Of a stretch of DNA of 64,000 nucleotides, positions 42,628-51,067 are shown in pieces (within the stretch, counting starts at the first letter, position 1; each line of letters starts with the position of its first letter). Under the pieces are notes generated by a model. It was not told the DNA's origin. It did not search any database and was given only the letters and a program-made list of their open reading frames with translations. This stretch comes from Arthrobacter sp. B0490 (GTDB taxonomy: Bacteria > Actinomycetota > Actinomycetes > Actinomycetales > Micrococcaceae): positions 124,001-188,000 of the forward strand of contig NZ_PJIR01000004.1 in the NCBI RefSeq assembly GCF_002929355.1, read 5' to 3'. A program made the translations under genes and the position numbers.

Positions 42628-43671
42628 ATGTCGGTGACCAGCACCCGGGGCCCGAAGCGGCCCACCATCGACGATGTCGCGAAGGCGGCCGGCGTCTCGA
42701 GGGGCACCGTGTCGCGGGTCCTCAACGGCGGCCACTGGGTCAGCCCCGACGCGCTCACCGCCGTCGAGCTGGCCATCAAGAGGACCGGCTACCGCATCAA
42801 CCCGCACGCCCGCAGCCTGGCCACGAGCAAGGCCAACACGGTGGCGTTCCTGCTGAGCGAGACGCAGGAGCGGCTCTTCGAGGACCCGAACTTCTCCATC
42901 CTCATGCGGGGTGCGTCGGAGGCCCTCGGTGAGCACGACGTCTCGCTGGTCCTCATCATGGCCGGTACCAAGGACGAGCAGCGGCGCGCCCGCGACTTCA
43001 TCACGGCGGGGCACGTGGACGGCGTGCTCCTCGTCTCCTCCCACGCACGCGGCCAGTCGATCGTCGGGGAGATCCACCGCTCCGGCGTCCCGATGATCGC
43101 CTGCGGGATCCCGCTCGGCTTCGAGGGCAAGATCGGCTACGTCGCAGCCGACGACGCCGCCGGGGCGCGGGACATGGTCGCGCACCTGCGCGGGCTGGGC
43201 CGGACGTCGATCGCCACCATCACGGGACCGATGGACACCTCCGGTGGTGTCGGGAGGCTGCGCGGATACCGTGAGGAGATGGGTGGCTCGTTCGACGAAC
43301 GCCTCGTCGCTCCCGGCGACTACAGCCGGGAGAGCGGACGGCAGGCCATGCGGCAGCTCCTCGACCAGGCTCCGGGACTCGACGCCGTCTTCGCGGCCAA
43401 CGACCTCATGGCGGCGGGTGCGCTCGACGTCCTCCGGGCCGAGGGCCGGCGCGTCCCCGAGGACGTCGCGGTCGCCGGCTTCGACGACTCCCCGGTGGCC
43501 GCCTCCACCGAACCGCCCCTGACCACCATGCGGCAGCCCTTCGGGCGGATCAGCCACGAGATGGTGCGAATCCTCCTCGGTGTGATCCGCGGCGAGGACC
43601 CGGCGGCGATCATCCTGCCGACGCACCTCGTGGAGCGGGCCTCGACCGGCGGGGTCACGGTCTCGGCCTGA
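42628..43671 (+). CDS. LacI-family transcriptional repressor
   Basis: A 347-residue regulator. The helix-turn-helix is TIDDVAKAAGVSRGTVSRVL (residues ~13-32), the hinge helix is near NPHARSLATSKA, and the periplasmic-binding-like effector domain runs from ~65 to 335 (DGVLLVSSHARG, FAANDLMAAGALDVL). As the last gene of the importer operon it most likely represses the galactan/RG-I locus and is released by an imported sugar. Candidate operators lie at 39236-39249 and 43685-43699. Confidence 0.94.
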   Translation: MSVTSTRGPKRPTIDDVAKAAGVSRGTVSRVLNGGHWVSPDALTAVELAIKRTGYRINPHARSLATSKANTVAFLLSETQERLFEDPNFSILMRGASEALGEHDVSLVLIMAGTKDEQRRARDFITAGHVDGVLLVSSHARGQSIVGEIHRSGVPMIACGIPLGFEGKIGYVAADDAAGARDMVAHLRGLGRTSIATITGPMDTSGGVGRLRGYREEMGGSFDERLVAPGDYSRESGRQAMRQLLDQAPGLDAVFAANDLMAAGALDVLRAEGRRVPEDVAVAGFDDSPVAASTEPPLTTMRQPFGRISHEMVRILLGVIRGEDPAAIILPTHLVERASTGGVTVSA

Positions 43672-43684
43672 CCCGCAAGCGAAT

Positions 43685-43699
43685 GGGAAGCGTTTTCCC
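43685..43699. promoter_or_regulatory. LacI-type operator upstream of the rhamnogalacturonan enzyme
   Basis: GGGAAGCGTTTTCCC carries the central CG and flanking AA/TT of LacI-family sites, in an AT-rich patch 14 bases after lacI and 146 bases before the CE12-PL11 gene. It differs in the outer bases from the importer-promoter site, so a second LacI-family regulator is possible. Confidence 0.5.
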
Positions 43700-43845
43700 G
43701 AAACCCTTGCCCAAGGCACGCACCGCCGTTAGGCTGACGGCACGTCTTCCGCTGATCCGCCCCAGGATGCCGCCGTACCCGGTTCCTGGGAGGGCGGTCG
43801 ACGCCACTCACCGTTTTCGATGATGAAACGAGAAGGTACCTCCCC

Positions 43846-46800
43846 ATGCCACCATCCGGTCTCAAGCGCGCCCTCTTCCGCTCACCACTCCTGGCGGGGG
43901 TGACCGTCCTCGGCGTCTCGCTCGCAGGGACTCCCGCCCTCGCCGTCGACCCTCCGCCCCCACCCGCCGCCGCCGAGGCGGCATCGTCGCTCCCCGTGCC
44001 CACCAATGTCCGCCTCGCGCGCCTGACGGACTCCGCAGTGATGCTCCGCTGGAACGAGGTACCGGGCGCCACCGGGTACGTGGTGTCCCGCTCGGACACG
44101 GTCGACGGTGACTACGTCCAGGTCGCGGAGACCTCGGGCGACGTCTTCGCGACGGACGCGGCCGTGGACACCTCCTCACCCCGCTTCTACCGCGTCAGCA
44201 CGCGCGGCGCCGACGGCATCACCGCACCCTCGGCCGCGACGGCGTCGAGCCCGTTCGGCAACCCGCCCCCGCTGCCCGACGGCGGCGTCTCCCTCGATCT
44301 CGGCCCCGGAGCCGTGGCGCCGGGGGCGACGGCGATCACCGCGACCACGGGCTACGGTCCCGGAACGCGGGCAGGGTTCGTCGACCCGTCGAAGGTCACG
44401 GGCACCGACCGGGGGACGGCCGATGCCACCCGGTCCGACTTCGTCACGATCGGCGACACCGAGCTCGTGGTGGACCTGCCGAACGGCGACTACACCGTCG
44501 GCGTCATCGCAGGTGACGCCGCCGGACCGACCGACGTCGCGCTGATCGCCGAGCAGATCACCAAGGTGCAGCCCACCACCCGGCCCGCGGGCCAGTACCT
44601 GGAGATGTCCTTCGACATCGCCGTCGTGGACGGGCAGCTCAACCTCGACCTCGCGGGCACGGCCGCGAACCTCAACGCCCTGACCATCACCCGCCAGGCC
44701 GACCGCGCCCAGGCCCCCTCACCGACGGTCTGGCTCACCGGGGACTCGACCGTCCAGACCTACCGCTCGGACGTGGCACCGCAGGCCGGCTGGGGCCAGA
44801 TGATCGACCGCTTCATCGCCGACGACGTCACGGTGGACAACAGGGCGATCGGCGGACGCAGCTCCAAGAACTTCATCAGCCAGGGACGCCTCGACGAGGT
44901 ACTCCGCGGCATCCGCCCCGGCGACTACCTCTTCGTGCAGTTCGGCCACAACGACAACAGCTACGGCGTGGACGACCGTTTCGCGGCACCGGCCGACTAC
45001 TACGAGTACCTCCGGACCTACGTGGACGGTGCCGAGCAGCGAGGGGCCACGCCGATCCTGGTCACGCCCGTCTCGCGGCGCGCCTTCGGACCGGACGGGA
45101 AGGCGGCAGTCTCCTTCCCCGCCTACGTCGAAGCCGTGCAGAAGCTGGCCGCCGAGACGGGGACGCCGCTCGTCGACCTGGCGGCCTCCAGCCGGGGGTA
45201 CCTGGACGAGATCGGCGCCGAGACCGCCAAGTCCGTCTACCTCCACGTGCCGGCCGGGGTCTACCCGAGCCGGCCGACAGGCACCGTGGACGACACCCAC
45301 TTCCAGGAGTACGGAGCCATCCAGATGGCGCGGCTCGTCGCGGGCGGCGTGGCCGGTCTCGACATCCCGCTGGCCGCGGAGATCGAGGAGGCGGAGCCTC
45401 CGGCAGCCGTCCCCGCGGCACCCGCCGGCGTCGTCGTGGCCAGCGTCTCCAACGCGAGCGCCCAGCTCACCTGGAAGGCCGTGGAGGGGGCCGATATCTA
45501 CCGGGTGTTCCGGAAGGACGCCGGCGCGGGGGACGCCTACACGCTCGTGGCCACCTCGACCCTCCCGCAGGCGACCGTCCCGGGCCTCGAGGAAGGCGCG
45601 GAGTACGACGTGCGCGTCGTCGCCGTCAACGGCCGCGGCGAGTCCGCGCCGTCGGACGCCGTGCGGATCGCCACGAAGTCGCCGCTGTACCGCTTCGACG
45701 TGCAGCTCGCCGGCTCGCCCGTGATGCCGGGCTACACCGAGGCCAACCAGACGAGCGCCTACACGGTGCAGCGCGGCTGGGGCTTCCTCAGCACCACGGG
45801 CCTCACCGGCCGTGACCGCGGAATCGCCTTCACGCCCCCGCCCACGGACCTCGAGCGCGACTTCCTGCTGCCGACGCCGGCCCACGAGTTCGCCGTCGAC
45901 GTCCCCAACGGCTCCTACGCCGTCCGCACCTACACGGGCGACTGGATCGGCAGCAGCAGGTCGAACGTGCAGCTCGAGGGCAAGGACTTCGGCTCGGCCA
46001 ATGCCGGCCGCGCCGCCGTCGCGCAGAAGACGAGCGAACCGGTCCTCGTCACGGACGGCCAGCTGAACCTCGTCATGACGGGCACGTCCTCCCGCCTCAA
46101 CGGCATCGAGGTCACGCCGCTGCAGCTCGCACCGTCGGCCCTCACACTGCAGGACCTGACGATCGACGGGACGGGAGTAGCGGTGTCCCTCGCCTGGCAG
46201 GCCGCCGACGGCGCCGCCGGGTACCGGGTCTACCGCACGGCGACCGGCTCCCCCGAGCGCATCGCCGTCGGCGACACCACCGTCCCGGTACTGACGGACA
46301 CCACCGCCGACGTCGGACTCGAGTACACCTACACCGTGGTGGCCCTCACCGCCGGCGGGACGGAATCCGTCGCGTCCGACCCGCTCGTCCTCACCACCGT
46401 GGACCCCGACGTCGCCCTGGCGGCCGTCCCGACAGGACTCTCCCTGGGTGCCGTCAACAAGAACGACGTGACGATCGGCTGGACGCCGTCGGACGGCGCC
46501 CTGTTCTACCAGGTGTACCGGGCCGAGCCGAAACCCGATGGATCACTCGGGGATGCCGAGCTGGTCGGTCGGGCGGACGGCGCCTCCTTCACGGACACGG
46601 AGGTCCTGACGACCATCGAGTACACCTACTCCGTCGCCGCGGTGAACGCAGGCGGGGCGTCGGAACGGTCCTCGACCATCACCTCGCCCGCCGCCACGAC
46701 CCTGCAACGGCAGGCCGAGCGCCTGGACCGCGCCCCCGTCGCCGTCCAGGGCCAGGGAGGCGTCTACCTGGGCTGGCGCATGCTCGGCCTCGACGAGGAC

Positions 46801-48858
46801 GGCATCGCCTTCCATGTCTACCGCGACGGCGAGCGGGTCACCGAGGCGCCGCTCAGCTCGAGCACCAACCTGCTCGACGCCGAAGGGACCGGGGGGTCCG
46901 TGTACCGGGTGAGCTCCGTCGCCGACGGCGTGGAGCGCTGGGCCACCGAGGACTTCACGGTCTGGGACCAGCAGTACCTCGACGTCCCGCTCGAGAAGCC
47001 GGCCGATGCCGTCACCAAGGACGGTCAGCCTTATTCCTACCGGGCGAGCGACGCCTCCGTGGGTGACGTCGACGGCGACGGCGACTACGAGATCATCCTC
47101 AAGTGGGACCCGAGCAACAGCCGCGACAACTCCCAGGCGGGCTACACCGGCACGGTCTACGTGGACGCCTATGAGATGGACGGCACGCGCCTGTGGCGGA
47201 TCGACCTCGGGAAGAACATCCGGGCCGGCGCCCACTACACGCAGTTCCAGGTCTTCGACCTCGACGGCGACGGCCGGGCCGAGGTGACCATGAAGACCGC
47301 CGACGGCACCGTCGACGGTCCGGGCACCGTGATCGGGGACGCGGCGGCGGATCACCGGAACTCCTCCGGCTATGTCCTCAGCGGACCCGAGTACCTCACC
47401 GTGTTCGACGGGGCGACGGGCGCCGCGATCGACACCATCGACTACGTCCCGGCGCGCGGCGACGTCGGAGTCTGGGGCGACACCTACGGCAACCGCGTGG
47501 ACCGGTTCCTGGCGGGCGTGGCCTATCTGGACGGCGAGAAGCCCAGCGTCGTGTTCAGCCGCGGCTACTACACGCGTGCCGTGATCGCGGCCTTCGACTT
47601 CGACGGCACGAACCTCACCTCGCGGTGGACCTTCGATTCCGACGAGGACGGCAGCCAGTACCGCGGCCAGGGGAACCACGAGTTCTCGGTGGCGGACGTC
47701 GACGGCGACCAGAAGGACGAGATCGTCTTCGGGTCCATGACCATCGACGACGACGGCGAGGCGCTCCACACCACGGGCCTCGGACACGGTGATGCCCTGC
47801 ACGTCTCCGACTTCGATCCCACGAACGCCGGACTCGAGGTCTTCGCCGCCCACGAGGACATGGGGGCGTCCGGCAATCGCGGGGCCACCTTCCGCGATGC
47901 GGCGACGGGCGAGATCATCTGGTCGATCCCGGCGGCCCGGGATACCGGTCGCGCAGCGATGGCCGATATCGACCCCGACCACCCCGGAGCGGAGGGCTGG
48001 GCGATCGGTGGCGACGCCGCCTACAACTCACCCGTCGGGCAGCTCCGCTCCTCCGCCGGTGAACTCCTGTCCGAGAAGATCCCGGCGGCGAACTTCGTCA
48101 CCTGGTGGGACGGGGACCTGCTCCGCGAGATCACGGACAACGACTACGACGCGGCGTCCGCCGCCGGAGTCCCGACCGTCTCGAAGTGGAACCCGCAGTC
48201 GCAGGCCGCCGAGGAGATCTACCGCGCGGAAGGCACCCTGAGCAACAACACCACGAAGGCGAACCCGGCCCTGCAGGCGGATCTGTTCGGCGACTGGCGC
48301 GAGGAGATCGTCACGCGCACGGAGGACTCGTCCGCCCTGCGCATCGCCACCACCGTCGACCCCACCGACCACCGGCTGAGGACGCTGCAGTCGGACCCGG
48401 TCTACCGGCTCGGGGTCGCCTGGCAGAACACCGCCTACAACCAGCCCCCGCACACCTCGTACTTCCTCGGACAGGACATGCAGGCGCCGGCGGCCCCGAG
48501 CATCGCCTACACGGGGGCCGACGCAGGTCCGGGCGACCTGGTCGACCCGGAGCCGGCCTTCGTGCCGGGACCGGCGACGGACCGGGACCTGAAGCCGTCG
48601 TCGCGCATCGACCTCGGTCTCGCCGACCAGAAGGTCGGCCGCGGTGCCCGCGATGTCACGCTGGAGAACCTGGAGGCGGGCGAGTGGTTCTACGCCTACC
48701 TCGATGACACCGGTCTCGGCTGGCGCCAGGCGTCCGCCGACGGGGAGATCACCGTGACCACGCCCGCCGGGACCCGTCCCGGCAACAACAGGATGGTCGT
48801 CCTCACCGCCGACGGCACGCTCCTCGGATGGGAGGCGCTCCGCGTCACCGGTCCCTGA
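43846..48858 (+). CDS. Secreted bifunctional rhamnogalacturonan acetylesterase (CE12) / rhamnogalacturonan lyase (PL11)
   Basis: A 1670-residue exported protein. Domain order: signal peptide 1-33; FN3-like ~50-135; beta-sandwich ~143-285; SGNH esterase ~292-515 with Ser301 (GDST), GGRSS, GHND and Asp482-x-x-His485 (CE12 blocks I-V); FN3-like ~525-615; a second beta-sandwich ~620-760; two FN3-like modules ~770-955; PL11 lyase ~957-1560 with GDVDGDGDYEIILKWDPSNS, NIRAGAHYTQFQVFDLDGDG and many Asp-rich calcium loops; a ~100-residue C-terminal domain. It should deacetylate and cleave the RG-I backbone outside the cell. The two beta-sandwiches are similar to each other (DLPNGDYTV / DVPNGSYAV, GQLNL), suggesting duplication. 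Confidence 0.92.
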   Translation: MPPSGLKRALFRSPLLAGVTVLGVSLAGTPALAVDPPPPPAAAEAASSLPVPTNVRLARLTDSAVMLRWNEVPGATGYVVSRSDTVDGDYVQVAETSGDVFATDAAVDTSSPRFYRVSTRGADGITAPSAATASSPFGNPPPLPDGGVSLDLGPGAVAPGATAITATTGYGPGTRAGFVDPSKVTGTDRGTADATRSDFVTIGDTELVVDLPNGDYTVGVIAGDAAGPTDVALIAEQITKVQPTTRPAGQYLEMSFDIAVVDGQLNLDLAGTAANLNALTITRQADRAQAPSPTVWLTGDSTVQTYRSDVAPQAGWGQMIDRFIADDVTVDNRAIGGRSSKNFISQGRLDEVLRGIRPGDYLFVQFGHNDNSYGVDDRFAAPADYYEYLRTYVDGAEQRGATPILVTPVSRRAFGPDGKAAVSFPAYVEAVQKLAAETGTPLVDLAASSRGYLDEIGAETAKSVYLHVPAGVYPSRPTGTVDDTHFQEYGAIQMARLVAGGVAGLDIPLAAEIEEAEPPAAVPAAPAGVVVASVSNASAQLTWKAVEGADIYRVFRKDAGAGDAYTLVATSTLPQATVPGLEEGAEYDVRVVAVNGRGESAPSDAVRIATKSPLYRFDVQLAGSPVMPGYTEANQTSAYTVQRGWGFLSTTGLTGRDRGIAFTPPPTDLERDFLLPTPAHEFAVDVPNGSYAVRTYTGDWIGSSRSNVQLEGKDFGSANAGRAAVAQKTSEPVLVTDGQLNLVMTGTSSRLNGIEVTPLQLAPSALTLQDLTIDGTGVAVSLAWQAADGAAGYRVYRTATGSPERIAVGDTTVPVLTDTTADVGLEYTYTVVALTAGGTESVASDPLVLTTVDPDVALAAVPTGLSLGAVNKNDVTIGWTPSDGALFYQVYRAEPKPDGSLGDAELVGRADGASFTDTEVLTTIEYTYSVAAVNAGGASERSSTITSPAATTLQRQAERLDRAPVAVQGQGGVYLGWRMLGLDEDGIAFHVYRDGERVTEAPLSSSTNLLDAEGTGGSVYRVSSVADGVERWATEDFTVWDQQYLDVPLEKPADAVTKDGQPYSYRASDASVGDVDGDGDYEIILKWDPSNSRDNSQAGYTGTVYVDAYEMDGTRLWRIDLGKNIRAGAHYTQFQVFDLDGDGRAEVTMKTADGTVDGPGTVIGDAAADHRNSSGYVLSGPEYLTVFDGATGAAIDTIDYVPARGDVGVWGDTYGNRVDRFLAGVAYLDGEKPSVVFSRGYYTRAVIAAFDFDGTNLTSRWTFDSDEDGSQYRGQGNHEFSVADVDGDQKDEIVFGSMTIDDDGEALHTTGLGHGDALHVSDFDPTNAGLEVFAAHEDMGASGNRGATFRDAATGEIIWSIPAARDTGRAAMADIDPDHPGAEGWAIGGDAAYNSPVGQLRSSAGELLSEKIPAANFVTWWDGDLLREITDNDYDAASAAGVPTVSKWNPQSQAAEEIYRAEGTLSNNTTKANPALQADLFGDWREEIVTRTEDSSALRIATTVDPTDHRLRTLQSDPVYRLGVAWQNTAYNQPPHTSYFLGQDMQAPAAPSIAYTGADAGPGDLVDPEPAFVPGPATDRDLKPSSRIDLGLADQKVGRGARDVTLENLEAGEWFYAYLDDTGLGWRQASADGEITVTTPAGTRPGNNRMVVLTADGTLLGWEALRVTGP

Positions 48859-48869
48859 GGGCCGGAGGT

Positions 48870-48904
48870 GACGGAGCCCGGACGGAAGACGTCCGGGCTC
48901 CGTC
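48870..48904 (+). terminator. Terminator of the CE12-PL11 gene
   Basis: GACGGAGCCCGGACG (48870-48884) pairs perfectly with 48890-48904 around GAAGA, starting 11 bases after the stop. Confidence 0.85.
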
Positions 48905-49170
48905 GTGCCCGCCCCCGGCCGGGCCATGCTCCGTCGGGCCTCCCGCCGGGCCGCCGCGCCGGATGCCCGGACCCGTGGCTCCTCCGCAACGGGTCCGGCA
49001 CGATGCCGCGGGTCCGGGGCCCGGAACGCACACCCGCGCCGGGTGCGCGCCGCCGGAGCCGACTCCCGACGCCGCCCCGGGGCGCCCGGCAGCCGAAGCC
49101 GCCAGTCGGATACCCGTCCTCCCGCCGGCCTGCCCTGCCCACGGGCGTCGCCGCGTGCCAGACTGGGACC
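48905..49170. other. Intergenic region with second hairpin
   Basis: Together with the preceding terminator this makes a 312-base gene-free stretch. CCGGACCCGT (48967-48976) is inverted at 48989-48998. Nothing else is recognisable except a -10-like CAGACT (49159-49164) at the right edge. Confidence 0.4.
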
Positions 49171-49512
49171 ATGCTCGTAGCCTTCAGCGTCGCCCCGTCC
49201 GGCTCCTCCGACCTCTCAGACGAGAACCCCGACGGGTCGGTGCACGACGCCGTCGCCGCGGCGGTCGCCGTCGTGCGCGAGTCCGGCCTGCCGAACTCCA
49301 CCGACTCCATGTTCACCACCATCGAGGGCGAGTGGGACGAGGTCATGGCGGTGGTGAAGCACGCCACCGACGCCGTCGCCCGCTACGGCAGCCGCGTGTC
49401 GCTCGTGCTGAAGGCGGACATCCGTCCCGGGCGTACCGGCGAACTGACCGGCAAGGTGGAGCGGCTGGAGGCGGCACTGGCCGAGCAGGAGCAGTTCGAG
49501 GGCCACTCCTGA
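49171..49512 (+). CDS. MTH1187-family thiamine-binding protein
   Basis: A 113-residue ferredoxin-fold protein of the UPF0045/MTH1187 group. It begins MLVAFSVAPSGSSDLSDENP, with HDAVAAAVAVVRESGLPNST, the EGEWDEVMAVVKHA segment and KADIRPGRTGELTGKVERLE. Members bind thiamine or related pyrimidines in the cytosol. CAGACT lies six bases upstream of the ATG with no ribosome site, so leaderless translation is likely. Confidence 0.87.
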   Translation: MLVAFSVAPSGSSDLSDENPDGSVHDAVAAAVAVVRESGLPNSTDSMFTTIEGEWDEVMAVVKHATDAVARYGSRVSLVLKADIRPGRTGELTGKVERLEAALAEQEQFEGHS

Positions 49513-49520
49513 AGCCACCC

Positions 49521-49536
49521 GACACCGTTCGGTGTC
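49521..49536 (+). terminator. Short terminator-like hairpin
   Basis: GACACC (49521-49526) pairs with GGTGTC (49531-49536) around GTTC, nine bases after the thiamine-binding gene. Confidence 0.45.
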
Positions 49537-49558
49537 TTCAGGCCACTAAACTGACGAC

Positions 49559-50095
49559 GTGACACAGCCCCTGCTGACGCTGCCCTACGTGATCCGGCCG
49601 GCCACGGTCGACGACGCCGAGGCCTACGCCCGCACGCACGTCGCCGGGCTGCACGAGACGTACGAGCGGCTCATGCCGCGCGCGTTCCACGAGTACTACG
49701 ACGCCGAACTGCCCGCCATCATCGAGCGCCGACGGGCGGCCTTCGCGGACGCCGAGCGGCTCCCCGGCCGCGCACGCAGCTGGCTGGCAGCCGACGACGA
49801 CGGAGAGCCCGTCGCGATCGCGACGTCGGGACCGGGACGCGACGAGGACCGGCCCGACTTCGAACTGCACCACATCTACACACTGCGCTCCACCCACGGC
49901 ACCGGACTCGGGCAGCGCCTGCTCGACACCGCGATCGGCGCGAGGGCCGCCTACCTCTGGATCCTCGACGGCAATCCGCGGGCCGAGCGCTTCTACGTCC
50001 GCAACGGCTTCGTCCCGGACGGGACGTCCATGCTGTGCGGGCCCACCTGGCACCACAGGCCGATGTTCCGGATGCACCGCCCCGACCAAGAGTGA
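49559..50095 (+). CDS. GNAT-family N-acetyltransferase
   Basis: A 178-residue acetyltransferase with the GNAT fold: IRPATVDDAEAYARTHVAGL at the N-terminus, ELHHIYTLRSTHGTGLGQRL containing the acetyl-CoA pyrophosphate loop (R-S-T-H-G-T-G), and LDGNPRAERFYVRNGF. The substrate is unknown. GTG 49559 lies six bases after TAAACT (49547-49552), a clear leaderless arrangement. The next gene follows after 13 bases. Confidence 0.9.
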   Translation: MTQPLLTLPYVIRPATVDDAEAYARTHVAGLHETYERLMPRAFHEYYDAELPAIIERRRAAFADAERLPGRARSWLAADDDGEPVAIATSGPGRDEDRPDFELHHIYTLRSTHGTGLGQRLLDTAIGARAAYLWILDGNPRAERFYVRNGFVPDGTSMLCGPTWHHRPMFRMHRPDQE

Positions 50096-50108
50096 GAAGA
50101 CTTCCCTG

Positions 50109-50921
50109 ATGGCGAGACCCACCGGTCCGAGCCCCGAGATCGGCGAGTTCCCGATCGACACGGGGACCTGCGAACTCGAGCCCGACCCGTACACCCCGGA
50201 CGGCTGGGTGCTGCGCATCAACGGGGTGCCCAGCTCGCACATCGACCTCGCGGATCCGCTGCACCTCGACTTCGAGTACATGCGGTGGATCGCGTCGCTC
50301 GTCGATTCCCGCTGGGCGTCCTCGGACCGGCTCCGCGTGCTGCACCTCGGTGGGGGAGCCTGCTCGCTCGCGCGCCGGTTCGCCGCCAGCCACCCCCAGG
50401 CGCGCCAGGTCGTCGTCGAACTCGACGGGCGCCTGGCCGAGCTGGTGCGCGGGTGGTTCGACCTCCCGCGGGCGCCCCTCGTCCGCATCCGGGTCGGGGA
50501 GGCCCGGGCCGTCACGGAATCGTTGAGCGAGGGCAGCCGCGACCTCGTGATCCGCGACGTGTTCGCCGGTGCCGTGACGCCGCCGCCCCTGACGACGCGG
50601 GAGTTCACGGAGGCGGCCAAGCGGGTGCTCGCGGACGACGGCGTCTACCTGGTCAACTGCGGCGACAGCCCGAACCTCGCCATGGCCCGGCGCGAGGCGG
50701 CGACCATCGCCGCCGCGTTCACCTCCACCGTGATCATCGCCGACCCCGCGATGCTGAAAGGCCGCCGCTACGGCAACGTGATCATCGCCGGGAGCGACGC
50801 CCCCCTCGGTGAGGACCCCGGACTGACCCGGGAGCTGCTCGGCGGGGGAGTGCCGGCGCACCTCTGGCGGGACGCCCGCGTGCGGACCTTCGCGGCGGGC
50901 GCGCAGCTCCTCACGGACTGA
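50109..50921 (+). CDS. Spermidine synthase-like (polyamine aminopropyltransferase fold) protein
   Basis: A 270-residue Rossmann-fold protein. The cofactor motif is RVLHLGGGACSLARRFAASH with the acidic VVVELDG at the end of strand 2, then VRIRVGEARAVTESL and RDLVIRDVFAGAVTPPPL. It resembles the stand-alone spermidine synthase-like domain common in actinobacteria. True aminopropyltransferase activity is doubtful without the N-terminal beta hairpin gate; a methyltransferase role is possible. It probably shares a transcript with the acetyltransferase. Confidence 0.85.
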   Translation: MARPTGPSPEIGEFPIDTGTCELEPDPYTPDGWVLRINGVPSSHIDLADPLHLDFEYMRWIASLVDSRWASSDRLRVLHLGGGACSLARRFAASHPQARQVVVELDGRLAELVRGWFDLPRAPLVRIRVGEARAVTESLSEGSRDLVIRDVFAGAVTPPPLTTREFTEAAKRVLADDGVYLVNCGDSPNLAMARREAATIAAAFTSTVIIADPAMLKGRRYGNVIIAGSDAPLGEDPGLTRELLGGGVPAHLWRDARVRTFAAGAQLLTD

Positions 50922-51067
50922 CCGCCGGCGCGGCGGCGCCCGTCCGGTCCGCCGTCCGCATCGGTCCCGGGGCGACGCCGTCCCGTCGTCCTCCGGTCCC
51001 GGCGTCAAGCGGGGCGCCGCCCAGCGCCGGGACTCCCGTCCCCGGGCCCGCCCACTAGGCTGGCCGG

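Noticed and set aside
48905..49170. Additional copy of the palindromic repeat that flanks the M6 protease
   Set aside because: Contains a hairpin of similar composition but none of the three motifs at the required spacing.
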